In this document: piece after piece, positions 12,601 to 23,700 of the stretch | How positions within the stretch are numbered: position 1 is the stretch's first letter | How the letters are laid out: each line of letters opens with the position of its first letter | From: Apteryx mantelli | Lineage: Eukaryota > Chordata > Aves > Apterygiformes > Apterygidae | Assembly: GCF_036417845.1 (NCBI RefSeq) | Contig: NC_090012.1 | Coordinates: 806,001 to 870,000, forward strand | Length of the DNA: 64,000 bases | Reading direction: 5' to 3' | Program-made: the position numbers and the translations under genes | The notes under the pieces: generated by a model | Told to the model about the DNA's origin: nothing | The model's input: only the letters and a program-made list of their open reading frames with translations | Databases searched by the model: none

Positions 12601-14697
12601 ATTATGTATTTATTTTTCTTATTTGTCTACTGCTCGTAATCATGCGCTCTGTTACGCTCCCCTCCTCTTCGGGAGCTAGACGTGATGCTTTCTTGCTCTG
12701 CGACACCCGAGGCAGGACCACCTATTCTGTAGCCTTCCCCATCCGTCTTCCTATAGTAAAGATCTCGGTGGCTAAAGTATTAATTATGCAATTACTTGCG
12801 GAGTTTAGGCTCCTGACAAATTGCTTACGGTTCCTGGCTGCCTTGGAGTTTCTTTATGTGAAAGGTTTGTGTTAAGTTACGGCATTTTTCCCCGGTAACG
12901 TGCACTTGCTGGACTTAACTTGAAAGTGCTGGACATGTCTCTGAAACAAGGAAAAAATCTGTGTAGTTGAGAAATTTGAAAAACAAGCGTGCGTTTTCCG
13001 TATAGTGTGAGCAGCTGCATTACCCGAGCCCCGGACATGGTCCCTAGCGAGCGCTCGCAAGCAACGGCGCACGGGCGGCTTTCGCACCTGGTGGGGTTCC
13101 TCCGCTTGTGCGCTCAGTGCAAGCACGGAGGGAAGGGGAGCAAACAAGGGATAGAGCACGTAGGGAGCGGAAGGAAGGAGCACTGGGAGAGCAGAGGGGC
13201 CGCGGAGCGCGAGCTGCAGCTAGTGAGAGGGGAAAATGGTTGGAGAAAAAGCAGACCTCAGCAGAAGCAGAGTAAGTGTGTATTTGCAAAACTCAGAATG
13301 TTTTTTACAAAAGCGGGGAGCGCTGGGATGCCGTGGGAGCCCCCGGTAACGAGAGGTGCTGTGCAGTAGCTGAAGGAGCGGCAGCGAGGACTTGGGGGCT
13401 CTGATCCCGCCTCTGACGCTTCTCCTCTTAAGCCACCGCGTTTGCTGCTCGTGCTGACGCCTGCCGTTGTGTTTCTGTTGCAGACGAGTACGTTTCCTCG
13501 TCGTCCCGCTCGCAGAGCCTTTCTTCCTCGGTGGCGCTGGCTTCCGTATCCAGCGTTGCGCCCGCCTCTGAGAACTTGAAGGTGCCCCCGGTGCAGACGG
13601 CCACTCAGATCAACCCCACCAAGCTGGTTATCAAGCACAGCGGAGGCTCCCCGTCGGTGACATGGGCCAAGGCTTCGCCTTCGTTAGATGGCGATGAGGA
13701 TGCTTTGCCTTCGAGGAGCAAACCCCCGATCAAAACGTACGAGGCCCGTAGTCGAATCGGCCTCAAGCTGAAGATCAAGCAGGAGGCTGGTCTCAGCAAA
13801 GTGGTCCACAACACCGCTTTGGATCCCGTTCACCAGCCGCCTCCTGTGTGCAGAGTCATCAAAACAACGGACCAGCACGCTTCGAGTGCTGCCACCGCTA
13901 CCACCACCGCCTCCACCGCCGCCGCCGGGCAAATGAACGGGACTGTCGACCACGTGGCCTCGGCTCCCGTGGAGAAGAAGCCCATGGTGACCTACTGCAG
14001 GCTTCCTCTTCGTAAGACTTACCGAGAGAACGTGGATGCTTTTGTAGCAGATAAACCCTCTGATGCCTGTCCAAAAGGGAGCGCCCCAAAAGTTGATAAA
14101 ATCCCCAGCACCCTCGTGATCAAGCAGGAGGATGGATCCCGGAGCGTGATCACCTCCCACAAAACCCATGACAGCCCCACGGCAGCTGCAACGGAGAAGA
14201 GCCGGCCGGAGGAGAGCTCCAAGCTCCTGTTCTTCAACAGAAGTGACGCCCGCTCGCTCGTGATGCAAGATAGTCCTGCCCCACAGAAGACCGATGACTC
14301 TACCAGTGGCCTTATGAAGGAACTTGCAGAAGTCGAGGATGAGTTTTATCATGGGATGATAAAAACGGAGCCGCCCGATCACAGCTCCGGCTCAGAACTC
14401 ACCTGGGAGGTGCCCTTGCCCCCGGCCAAACGCAGAAAGTCGGAGTCCTTCGACGTGGACAACGCCAGCTTCTCCAGCGACAGCCCCCAGGACGACTCCC
14501 TCAACGAGCACCTACAGAGCGCCATCGACAGCATCCTCAACCTGCAGCAACCTCAGACTGGGGGCCAGAACATCCGGACGCCCTCCTCCTCTTACAACTC
14601 CTCCTCCTCCCCTTTCTCTTCGCCTGTCCACCGTACGGACGCTTACCTTGCCCCCAATCACAATGGTGGCCTTGGAGCAAGGACGTTGAACAGATAA
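581..14697 (+). CDS. BICRA: BICRA (GLTSCR1), BRD4-interacting subunit of the ncBAF/GBAF chromatin remodeler; 5' exons missing
   Basis: Eleven coding exons fit together in phase: 581-2584, 4395-4601, 6095-6658, 7884-8067, 9022-9149, 9714-9839, 10626-10687, 10960-11108, 11708-11802, 12487-12589 and 13484-14697 (stop TAA). They give 1,611 codons, and the N-terminal exons lie before the window. The first exon opens after an AG with LHVQESSGNHLN, which matches the early part of human BICRA. Landmarks are SVDLDFLEDDILGSP, the Q/P/S/T-rich transactivation-like half, and the conserved GLTSCR domain (about residues 1,075-1,210 of the recovered part, starting near CFLEQLHKHQG and ending LDKQLAKEKP). 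In the family this domain binds BRD9 and defines the non-canonical BAF complex in the nucleus. The C-terminal exon carries PIKTYEARSRIGLKLKIKQE, LPPAKRRKSES and the conserved end LGARTLNR. The exon at 4395-4601 is the least certain. Intron 581-2584/4395 uses a GC donor. Orthology is supported by the neighbours EHD2 and NOP53. Confidence 0.96.
4395..4601 (+). CDS. BICRA: Probable BICRA coding exon, low conservation
   Basis: A 207-base open segment has an AG before it (CCCAAG) and a GT donor after it (AAA then gtgagc). It is phase 0 at both ends, as the flanking exons require. Its product contains VPMPPASSSVPPVLPLGAPA and ends SPAPGPTK. This loosely parallels the human segment that follows MFLPQ in BICRA (VPASVIVSAPPPAQDPAPA). 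The match is by composition and position, so it could be chance in a P/S-rich stretch. Leaving it out does not change the reading frame. Confidence 0.5.
6738..6868. repeat. Three-copy minisatellite, unit about 42 bp, in a BICRA intron
   Basis: Three consecutive copies share CCGAGGATCGGCGGGATTAA and ATGCAAAACCAGAGCTGAAA with small differences. The array starts about 80 bases after the BICRA exon that ends at 6,658. Confidence 0.8.
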
Positions 14698-17600
14698 CAG
14701 AAAACCAAACGGAGCAGAAACTGGACAATGAGCAAGGACCGAAGAAGAAGCTCTTGCTGGTTGGATACGGTTGAGCGCCACGGGGTGTCATCGGTGCCAC
14801 CTCCCGGAGACCCGATTACGCGGGCCTGGGACAAGAGGAGCGGGGAAAGGAGGGTGTCCCAACGATGCTTCGTCCAAGTGTTGATACGATGGGTTTTAGA
14901 TGTTGTAAAGTACAAGCTGAGGCTGGATTTACAATACGCTCGTCTCGTCAAATACGCAGTATCACGGCACGTGAGAAGCAACCAGGCGTTTGGGGGTGGA
15001 CTGGTGGGGCCCATAGGTATTGTTGGCTGTGTAATTTAGATTCTGTAACAAATTGCTAATATGAATATCTGATCGGTCTATTTTCTCTTTCCCCCCACTC
15101 CCACCCCGGCTGTCTTTAATCTCGGAGCAGATTGCTAATCGAACCAGTGGGAGGCCAAAGAGGACTCTGCAGCGGTTGCCACAGAGGCAAAATTTATTGT
15201 TCGTTTTTTTAAGTTATTTCAGATATCCCGTGGGCTTTTGGACCCTCGCATTGGTCAGCAAAGGGCAAAAAAAAAAAAAAGAAAAAGCAAAGCAAAGCGA
15301 AGGCAAGGAAGGCGGCACAAACACTAATCGCTAGCGTGGAAGAAAAGCGCGCGGGAGAGCCGTAGGTGCGACTCCCTCCGGGCTGGCTGTGGGGGACGTG
15401 GTGGGACAGGGCAGCGGCGTCCCGCCGTCCGGAGCCGGGATGCTCCGGGATGAGCCGGTGTTGGGGCAGCGGCGGAGCATCCCAGCACTGTCTCACCTCC
15501 CCGGCTGCTGGGAGCCGATCTCCTAGCCCGCGGTCTCGGTTTCCTTCCTCCCCGCCGGTCTCTTGGGATAAGGGAGGAATTCCCCGCGTGTCCGGCGGAG
15601 TTGCCGGGCACCGGGGTGGTTCCTGCTCTGGAAGCTTGTGCTCCTGCAGCAGCTCGTCTCCTGCTCGAGGAGGACCAGGCGCCCGGTGGGGCCGTCGGTG
15701 CTGCTCGGAGGAGGTTCTTCCCGCGGCAAGTAATTCCGCAGCCTCGCTCGCCCCGCAGGGAAGAGCCTCGCGCCGTCCTCTTCATCAGCGCCGCGTTCGC
15801 CGGGCTCTCACTTGACCTCCTCCCACCTACCTGCTTCTTTCCCAGCGCCGGGTTTTGCTTTTCCTTCAGCTCCCTCGTGCCTCCCGGGTGCTGCTCGCCC
15901 CGGTGAGCCAGGCGCCAGCGGTGGGAAGCTCCGTTGGCTTTGCGGGATGCCGTGGTCGCAGCGGACGCCGGGTCCGTTTGCAATCAGAGTCGAGCCCCAC
16001 CGCCTGCCTTGAATTAGGAGGTTGCAGATTTGGTCCCCAAACGCCACAGGCTCAGCGGCCCCCGGGTCTCCTCGTCCCCCTGTTCATCGCTGTTAGGGGT
16101 TTCCCACCAAAATTAAGATCGGGACGTGTTTGCGGAGAGTTTGTTTCAAAAAAACCAGCGCTGTTCCTTCATCCTGCTCCAGTTCTTGCCCTCTCACGCG
16201 AGCCTCATCGCTGTGCTGGAGCTCAGCGCCGCACCGGGCTGATGCGGGAAATGCCGGCAAACGCGAGTGTTCGGGGGGGGGGGAAGCCGAGGCTGTAAAA
16301 CACCCTTGCAAAAACGAGTCCTTTTGTCCGACGGCAGAAGCTCCACGGAGGATCTGCTCGTTCCCACTATGCCTTATTACTTCCTTGCCCAAACGGATGG
16401 CGGCAGCGAGGATATCCGATGGGGTTTTTTCGTTCCCCCCCCCCCCGCGCGCGTCCACATGGAGCATTGCCGAACGGCGCGGGCGCGTGTCACGTGCCTG
16501 GAAGCCGTGAGCTTCTCCAGCCCGGTTTCCCCCCCCTTCTCCTTTGGAAGGCAATAAGTGTTTCAGCTTTGTTTAAGTGCCATCAGGTGCATGTGCCATC
16601 GTCCCCTTTCCTTCAAAGTCCGACTTATTCGTTAACCCGCTCTAGGAGTGCGTATGCGCACGTATATCTACATCTGCATATATATATATATATATATGTG
16701 TGCGTGAGAGAGAGAAAATGGGTGTGTATATATATGTGCATATGTGTGTATGTGTGTATATATAAAGACGTGTGTGCACGGGTCCATCTCCACGTGCATC
16801 GAAGGAGCAGCTCCTCCTCTCCCGCCCGGGCTCCGGTGCTTGCAGAGCTGGGGAAACCGCGGGTTCAGAATCAGATTCGTTCGAAATCGGGTTTGAAATC
16901 GTTTTTTTGTTTGTTTGTTTTCTTTTTAATCCCCCTCCCGGAGCGGGAGCCACCGCCGGTGAGAGCGGTTCCTACCCGGCGCGTGCAAGCGGGCGCGCTG
17001 CTCTTCGCCGCCTCTAGTATTTAATCGTGACAGTATTTATTTTCATCCTTGCACTGATTTATTCCTTTTTTGTTTTCTGCGTGCGTCGCCGGTGGGTTTC
17101 GGGTCTCCTCCGTCAGCCTCCCCCTTCTCTCCTCTCCTTTCTCGGCCTCCTGCACCGCGCGGGGCAGCAGCAGCAGGGCGAAGGTCTCCGCAACCCCGGC
17201 ATCGCTTCGGGCAGCGGCCAGAGGCGGGAGACGAGTCGCAGCCGTTCACATGTCTGCTTTTTCTGCAAGATTTTTTATATATATATATGTTTTTTCCCTC
17301 CTCCAAACGGCTCCCGCTGGGGGGAACGGCAGCGTCCCGTTGGCGAGGGACGGCGTCTTCTCCGGGGCCCCGGCTCCGGCGACACCTGAAAAAATAAGAA
17401 ATAAATGGGAGAAGCTGCAAAGTGCATTTTAGGACGGCGCCGGAACCTGCCGGCTCCTACGGGAGGTGCTGGGACGTCGCGGGTTTGCCGGCTCGGTCCC
17501 GGGCGCCGGAGCCGCGGGAATCCCTCTTCCTCGCTCCCCTCTCGCCGCTTCCCTGCGTTTCTCACCAAAAAGAGGCCTTAAAGTGTTCACCCGCCCCGCG

Positions 17601-18970
17601 GCAGGGAGGAGGAGGAGGGGGGCAACGGCCTTCCCCACGGGACCCGGCTTTCCCGGGAATCCTGGGGGGAAAAGCAGCGCCTGGAGGCGCCGGCCGTGGC
17701 TTCGAGCCTCACCGTCGGCTTCTTTCCCTTGCAAGACGCCTAAAGCGGAAAAGAAAATGCAATTTGATTTAAAAAAAGAAGAAATTAGGGGCGCGACTTC
17801 ACCCCGGCGGGAGGCAGGCCCAGGGTCGCCTCTCCCGCCGGCGCAGCGTTCCCCGCGGTGCCGGAGCTGCTCCGGCCCTCCCTGCCCGCCGCTGCGCCCC
17901 TCTTCCACCCTTTTATTTTTAAAAAAAAGCAAGAAAAAAGGACGAGGGGGTAGAGAGCAGCCTTGCTTCGCCGTCGCGTCGCCCTCGTCACTGCTGCCGT
18001 CGCCCCGCGGAGCCTCCGCTCTCTGCAAGGAAACCAGGCGGGAGGAGAGACAGACAGACAGACGGATACATATATATAGATATCTATCTATATAGATATA
18101 TGGATATATATAAAATCTTTTTTCCCCCCCCAAAAGCCGTTTGATCTGCGCCCTTGAGTCGCGGGACGGGGGGCAGCGCCGCGGCCTCTCCACCGCCGCC
18201 GCCTCCAGCAAGAGCATCGGCCAGGAAGCAATAAGGGATGACGATTCCCAGGCTAAAAAAAAACATTTGGCGTTTTCTTTTTTTATATATACATATATAT
18301 ATATAAAAAAAAATGTGTATTAAATCGTTTGGCTTTTGTTTAGTGTCTTTTTTTTTTTTTTTTAATCGGAAAGGACGTGTGCATCGGGGTCGTTGGCTCG
18401 TCGTTTTTCCCCCTTCTCCGCGACACGGCTCCGGTTGCGGGACGGCGCGAGCGGCGGCTCCTCGGGGCCCTTCGCTTCCCCTTCCTCCCCCTTCCCGGCG
18501 CTTCCACCATCCTGGCACGGTCATTCCGGTCGCTCACGGCACCATGGGGGGCAGCAGCGGCAGTTTGTCCCTTTTCTGCCCGTTTTTTGCGGGGGGGGGG
18601 GGGGAACGGCTGCGGTTGGACCCGGTTGCCTGCCGCCCTCTGGGGTTTCTTTCCAGCTAAGAGAAGGGAAAAATGCAAAAAGAAAGAAAAAAGGAAAAAA
18701 TAGGTCTGTCCCCCCCCCCCGTCCCCCTCGAAGGCGACAGCGTCGCTCCCAAAGCAAAACCCGGCGACAGAGCGGAAGCCCCCGGCCCGAGCGAGGGAGC
18801 CCCCGGTCTCGCCTGCCCCGCTGGTACCAGTGAACGCTATCACAGTTCAAGACAAAATATAGTACTATAAAATAATTTTGTACTGTATTTATTGTGTATA
18901 ACAATTTTTTTAAAGAATTATGTACATTTAGTACTTCTGTGTAAATTAAATTGCTCTTCTTTTTAAAAAC
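14698..18970 (+). other. BICRA: BICRA 3'UTR with poly(A) signal at 18,945-18,950
   Basis: No coding segment was recognised between the BICRA stop and the EHD2 CpG-rich 5' region. An AT-rich stretch from 18,840 to 18,960, sharply different from the GC-rich surroundings, ends with ATTAAA at 18,945-18,950. It is the natural 3' end of a UTR of about 4.2 kb, comparable with long BICRA UTRs elsewhere. The UTR holds TA/TG microsatellites (16,676-16,764; 18,064-18,111; 18,284-18,312) and several homopolymer runs. The poly(A) site itself is inferred. Confidence 0.65.
16676..16764. repeat. TA/TG microsatellite in the BICRA 3'UTR
   Basis: An alternating (TA)n tract is followed by TG/TA mixtures and a short GA stretch. 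It lies inside the inferred BICRA 3'UTR. Confidence 0.85.
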
Positions 18971-19287
18971 TGCACGGGGCATCGCTTTGCATTTCTTCCG
19001 GCGAGCTTTTCCCGGCTCGGAGACACGGCGCTGGCGGGTTTCGGGCTGGATTTGCCACCGGCAGGACTGCAACCGAGGCGAGATCCGGCGGAACTGGGAT
19101 CGGCCCCCGCTGGACCGCCGGGAGCTAAGAGGGCGCCGCGGTTTGGGGGCGTCTGGTGGGTTTTGCACGGGCATTTCGGGGGGGCCTTTTCCAGGGCCAT
19201 TTCCTTCCCGGGCTGCTCCGGCAGCAGGCACGAGCAGCAGCCGCAATGGAGGCAGCCGACGTTTCCCGGCACCTGATGCAGCTGGCG

Positions 19288-19410
19288 CAACTGTCACCAG
19301 CGGTTTTGCCCCCATCCGTGGTGTTTCCCAGCTCGTGCAACCGTCGCCGGCGGTTTTGCCCCCATCCACGGCGTTTCCCAGCTCGTGCAACCGTCGCCGG
19401 CGGTTTCTCC
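19288..19410. repeat. Short minisatellite upstream of EHD2, unit about 57 bp, just over two copies
   Basis: The segment CAACCGTCGCCGGCGGTTTT followed by GCCCCCATCC and GTTTCCCAGCTCGTG repeats with few changes. It lies in the gap between the BICRA poly(A) signal and EHD2. The rest of 18,960-20,700 is CpG-rich promoter-like sequence with A runs (20,156-20,208) and no recognisable gene. Confidence 0.7.
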
Positions 19411-20707
19411 TCGCAGACAGCAGCACTGGCCACCCGCAGCCCCCCGCAGACACGAAGGCGACAGTGAGACCCCGGCACGGCCCTTGCTCCGCTCCCCTCC
19501 GGCACCTTGGTGGCTGCAGCGCCCGGAGCTGCCTGAGAAAAGCCGGGTCCGGAGCGGCGCTCGGCAGCAGCGCGGGCAGATCCCGGCGCGGGGCCCGGCA
19601 GCCCCGTCCCCATCCCGCAGGATTCAACCCCCGGGGGCAGCCGCCGCCGCTGCGCTGGAGCTGGGAAAAAGAGCCGGGGGCTTGGCAGGGGCATCGCCCC
19701 GCTGCTGAGCACGGGTGTCACGAGTTGCCGCCCGCAGCGCAGGCCCGGCGGGAAGGGGAGCGGGAGTGGGAGCGGGATTGGGAGCGGGATTGGGAGCAGA
19801 TTCCCGCGCGGCCCTGGCTCTCTCGCCATCCCTCGCCTGGTGGCGCCGCAGCCCGCGATCCTGCTTCCCGAAAGGCCGGGGAAAACATTTATTTATTTAA
19901 TTATTTGTTTTTTCAACTTTTTTTTTTTTTTAATGGCTCGCGCTCAAGTTCGGCTGCTTCTTCTCTTCCCCCCCCCGCTCCCCCCCCCCCGCTCCCGCTC
20001 CCGCTCGGGCTCTTCTCGCCCTCCCCGCGGCTAATTTATGTTAATCTGCGCTCGGCGCCGCTCGGCCCGGCCCTTTTCTGCGCCGCCGCCTCCCGGCCCC
20101 ACCTCAGATGTTCTGCGGGATCTTCGGCGAGTTCGGGGCAGGATTTTTCCTCCATTAAAAAAAAAAAAAAAAAAAAAAAGCAAGGGGGAAAGAAAAAAAA
20201 AAAAAAAAGTCGCATCGCCCGGGGAAAGCGTTTTTTCTTCGGAAAGCGCCGCCAGCGGCTCCGCTCCCCGCCGGATCGTGCCGCCCTGCCTGCTTTCCCC
20301 GCTCGGCAACTTCGCCGCTTTTTAGTTTTTGGGGAGGGGGGAAACGCCGTTATCTGCCCGCGGGGAAGAGGAGGAACCGCCGCCGCCGCTTCCAGGGAGG
20401 ATTCTTTGCTCTCCCCGTCCGGAGGCCCCCCAAAAAAAAACACCCCCCCCACCAGGGGCAACGCAGAGCCTCGTCGGAGTCGCGGCGCCGGCGCGGGAAC
20501 TGCGCCAGCGAAATTCCCACGCCCCGAGGAGAGACCCCGGCCACCGCTTCGGCCTGATCCGCCGCTTCGTCCCGATCCGCCACTTCGCCCCCGGAGCCTC
20601 CCAGCCGGCCGCGGCCCCGGAGCCGCCGCTTTCCATCCCCCCCCTTGAAGAGCAGATCCGCCGGGAAGCGTCGGGCCTCGGCCGCGCCGTCCCGTCCCCT
20701 CGCCGCG

Positions 20708-23700
20708 ATGTTCAGCTGGATGAAGAAGCAGGAGCCGAAGAACCCCGAGGTGATCCGCACCGTCACCGAGGGGCTCAAGGAGCTCTACAAGAAGAAGCTG
20801 CTGCCGGTGGAGGAGTTCTACCGCTTCCACGACTTCCACTCGCCGGCGCTGGAGGACGCCGACTTCGACAGCAAGCCCATGGTGCTGGTGGTGGGGCAGT
20901 ACTCCACGGGCAAGACCACCTTCATCCGGTACCTGCTGGAGCAGGACATCCCCGGCAGCCGCATCGGGCCCGAGCCCACCACCGACTCCTTCGTGGCCGT
21001 CATGCACGGCGACACCGAGGGCATCACGCCGGGCAACGCCCTCATCGTGGACCCCAAGAAGCCCTTCCGCAAGCTCAACCCCTTCGGCAACACCTTCCTC
21101 AACCGGTGAGTGCGGCCCCCGGGCACGGGGGGGGGGGGAATCCCCCCGGAATTCCCCACCCCCCCAACGCTGCCCCGAGGGTTGTTTGCCGCGGCCCTGG
21201 GATGAGCCAGGCTTCAGGAATGCGGCGGCGCCGCCTGCCAAGGCCCCTGTGCCCCAGTGCCGGCCCTCGCCGCCGCCGCCTCGGAAAGAAGGCGTCAGGG
21301 CTGCAGATGCGCTGCCAGCGGCGCACGTAGCCGCGGTGCGAGCGCACGTACTCGGGGCTGCGGCAGAGCTCGTAGCTGGGGCTGCAACAGTGCATGTCGT
21401 TAGGGGTGCGATCGTGCACGCAGCTGGTGTTGCAACGGTGCGTTTAGTTAGGGTTGCGCTAATGCATGCAGGGGTTGCGATAGTGTGAGCAATCAGGGCT
21501 GCAGTGGTGCATGCAAGGTTGCAATAGTGCATGCAATTGGGGGTGCAATCGTGTACGCAGTTGGGGTTGCAACAGTGCGCGCAGTTGGGGCTGTAATGGC
21601 GCGTGCAACTAGGGGCGCAATATTTCATGCAGTGAGGGTTGCAGGGGCGCACGTAGGGCTGGAGTGCATGCAGCTGGGGCTGCAGCGGTGCACGCAGGCA
21701 GGGCTGCAGCGGTGCATGCAGGGTTGCAGCAGTGCATGCAGTTGGGGCTGCGTTGGTGCATGCAGTTGGGTTGCAGTGGTGCACACAGGCAGGGTTGCAG
21801 CGGTGCACGTAATCAGGATCACTAAGTGCTGCGGAGGCTCAGCCCCGCCGACGCCTCCCCGCACGGGGGGGCTGCACCGGGGCCGCCCCTTCCCCGAGCT
21901 GCCGCCGCCGCTGGTCGTCTCCCATCCCGCCAGGGCCGTGGGGCCGGAGCTGGGGGCCCCCGCCGGGCTCCCCACCAGCCTCTTCCTCGCCCTGCACCCA
22001 ACGCCAACCCGCCCCTGGTCTGCAGGGCCGGATCCGGCGCCCGGGGCCGGGGAGGGAGCCCTCGGGCAGCGGTTCGGGAATATTTTGGGCGTTGTTTACC
22101 TTGGCCCGGCTCCGCTTCCTCCTCCGGAGCCGAGGCGCTCGCAGGCCCCGGCCCTCCCCGCCGCCTTCGGGGGCGGCCGCTGCAACCGCACCCGGGGGCT
22201 GCAATCGCACCCGGGGGCTGCACCCTGCATTTGGGCACCGTCCCCTTGCCCCCCACCCCCCACCCCAAGCCCACACGAGGGACCCAGGCGTCCGGGCGCT
22301 AACGCGGCGTCTCCCCCCGCCTCCCCCCCCCCCCAGGTTCATGTGCGCCCACCTGCCCAACCAGGTGCTGGAGAGCATCAGCCTCATCGACACGCCGGGG
22401 ATCCTCTCCGGGGCCAAGCAGCGCGTGAGCCGGGGTAAGGCGGCGCGCCGAGGCCGCCCGCGCTCGCCGCACCCGCTGCCGGCCCCCGCGGCCCCCACGC
22501 ACGGGCACGGCCGCGGCACCGGGCTCCCGGCCAAAATTCCACCCTTTTCCCCCGGGGGGACACGCAGCCGGCCCGGCCTCGGGCTGTGGGGCCAGATGTG
22601 CCCCCAGTAGGGCCCGTCTCCAGCTGCGGAGCCAGATGTGCTCCCGTCGAGTGGCCCCGATTCCAGCTGTTGGTCCAAACGTGCCCCCAAAATGCCCCAC
22701 GTCTCCTGGTGTGGGTCCAGATGTGCCCCCTCCCCGATCGGCTCTGGGTCCAGATGTGCCCCGCCAAAGGACCCACGTCTCCAGTTGTGCATCCAGATGT
22801 GCACCCCAACCACACCGCTCACCTTTTAGGGGTCCAGCTGTGCCCCCAAAAGCACCTTTCTCCAGGGTCTGGCCCAGATGTGCTCCCTGGACCACCCTAG
22901 TCCCCAGGGTTGGGCCCAGATGTGCCCCCATCCTCCCCCTCTTCATGTGGGTGCCCAGATGTTCCACCCCGACTGGCCCTTTGTCCTGCTGTGGGTCCAG
23001 ATGTGCCCCCCGGCCCCCCGGTTCCCCACTCTTGGGTCCAGATGTGCCCCCCCCAAATGCCCCCATCTCCTGGCTTTGGCCCAAACGTGCCCCCCCCAAA
23101 ACACCCCGGTCTCCGGGCTCTGGTCCAGATGTGCAGCAGGGCCCTGCTGCTCTCTCCAGATGTGCACGGGGGAACACCCCCCCCACACGGCCCCCTGTGT
23201 CCTGCTGGGGCTGCTACCCCCCCCGCGGCGCCGTCGCCAGCTGCGGGCCCAGCTGTGCCCCGCCAGACCCCCAGCCCCGTTTCGGGTGCTCCGCGGCCCA
23301 GGGGCGCCGGGGGGCCGCGCGGTGCCCCACAGCGGGGCCGTGCGGGGGGGGTGGGGGGCCTGCGGGCGCCGGGGCTGGGCACCGGACGGGACCGTGCACA
23401 GGGGGGTCTGGGCTATGCACATGCAGGGATTGGGGGTGTGCACGGGTCCGGGTTGTGCACGGGGGGATCGGGGTGTGCAGGGGGTCAGGGCCGTGCACGT
23501 GCAGCAATTCGGGTTGTGCACGGGCTCAGGGTCGTGCAGGGCTCTGGGCTGCGCCCAGGGAGGGTCGGGACTGTGCATGGGCTGGGAGCACACGTGTGCA
23601 GCAATAGGGCTGTGCACGGGGTCAGGGCTGTGCACGGAGGGATTGGGGCGGTGCAAGGCGCCGTGCCGGGCCGTGCGGGGTTGGGAATGGTGCACGGGGG

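Larger units (their letters stand above)
2585..13483 (+). other. BICRA introns: no further gene recognised
   Basis: The gaps between BICRA exons, including 2,585-4,394, 4,602-6,094, 6,659-7,883, 8,068-9,021, 9,840-10,625, 11,803-12,486 and 12,590-13,483, show only short frames without family resemblance. Visible items are a G14 run near 2,605, a CAG/CTG-rich patch near 4,305-4,340 and another near 5,165-5,225, a three-copy 41-42 bp repeat at about 6,738-6,868, and a run of about 30 A at 9,659-9,688. The first 580 bases of the window are the end of an upstream intron, with nothing recognisable. Confidence 0.6.

Noticed and set aside
18951-20648. 565 aa + frame upstream of EHD2
   Set aside because: Composition is R/P/S-rich without domains, includes homopolymer-encoded K runs, and lies in a CpG-rich promoter region.
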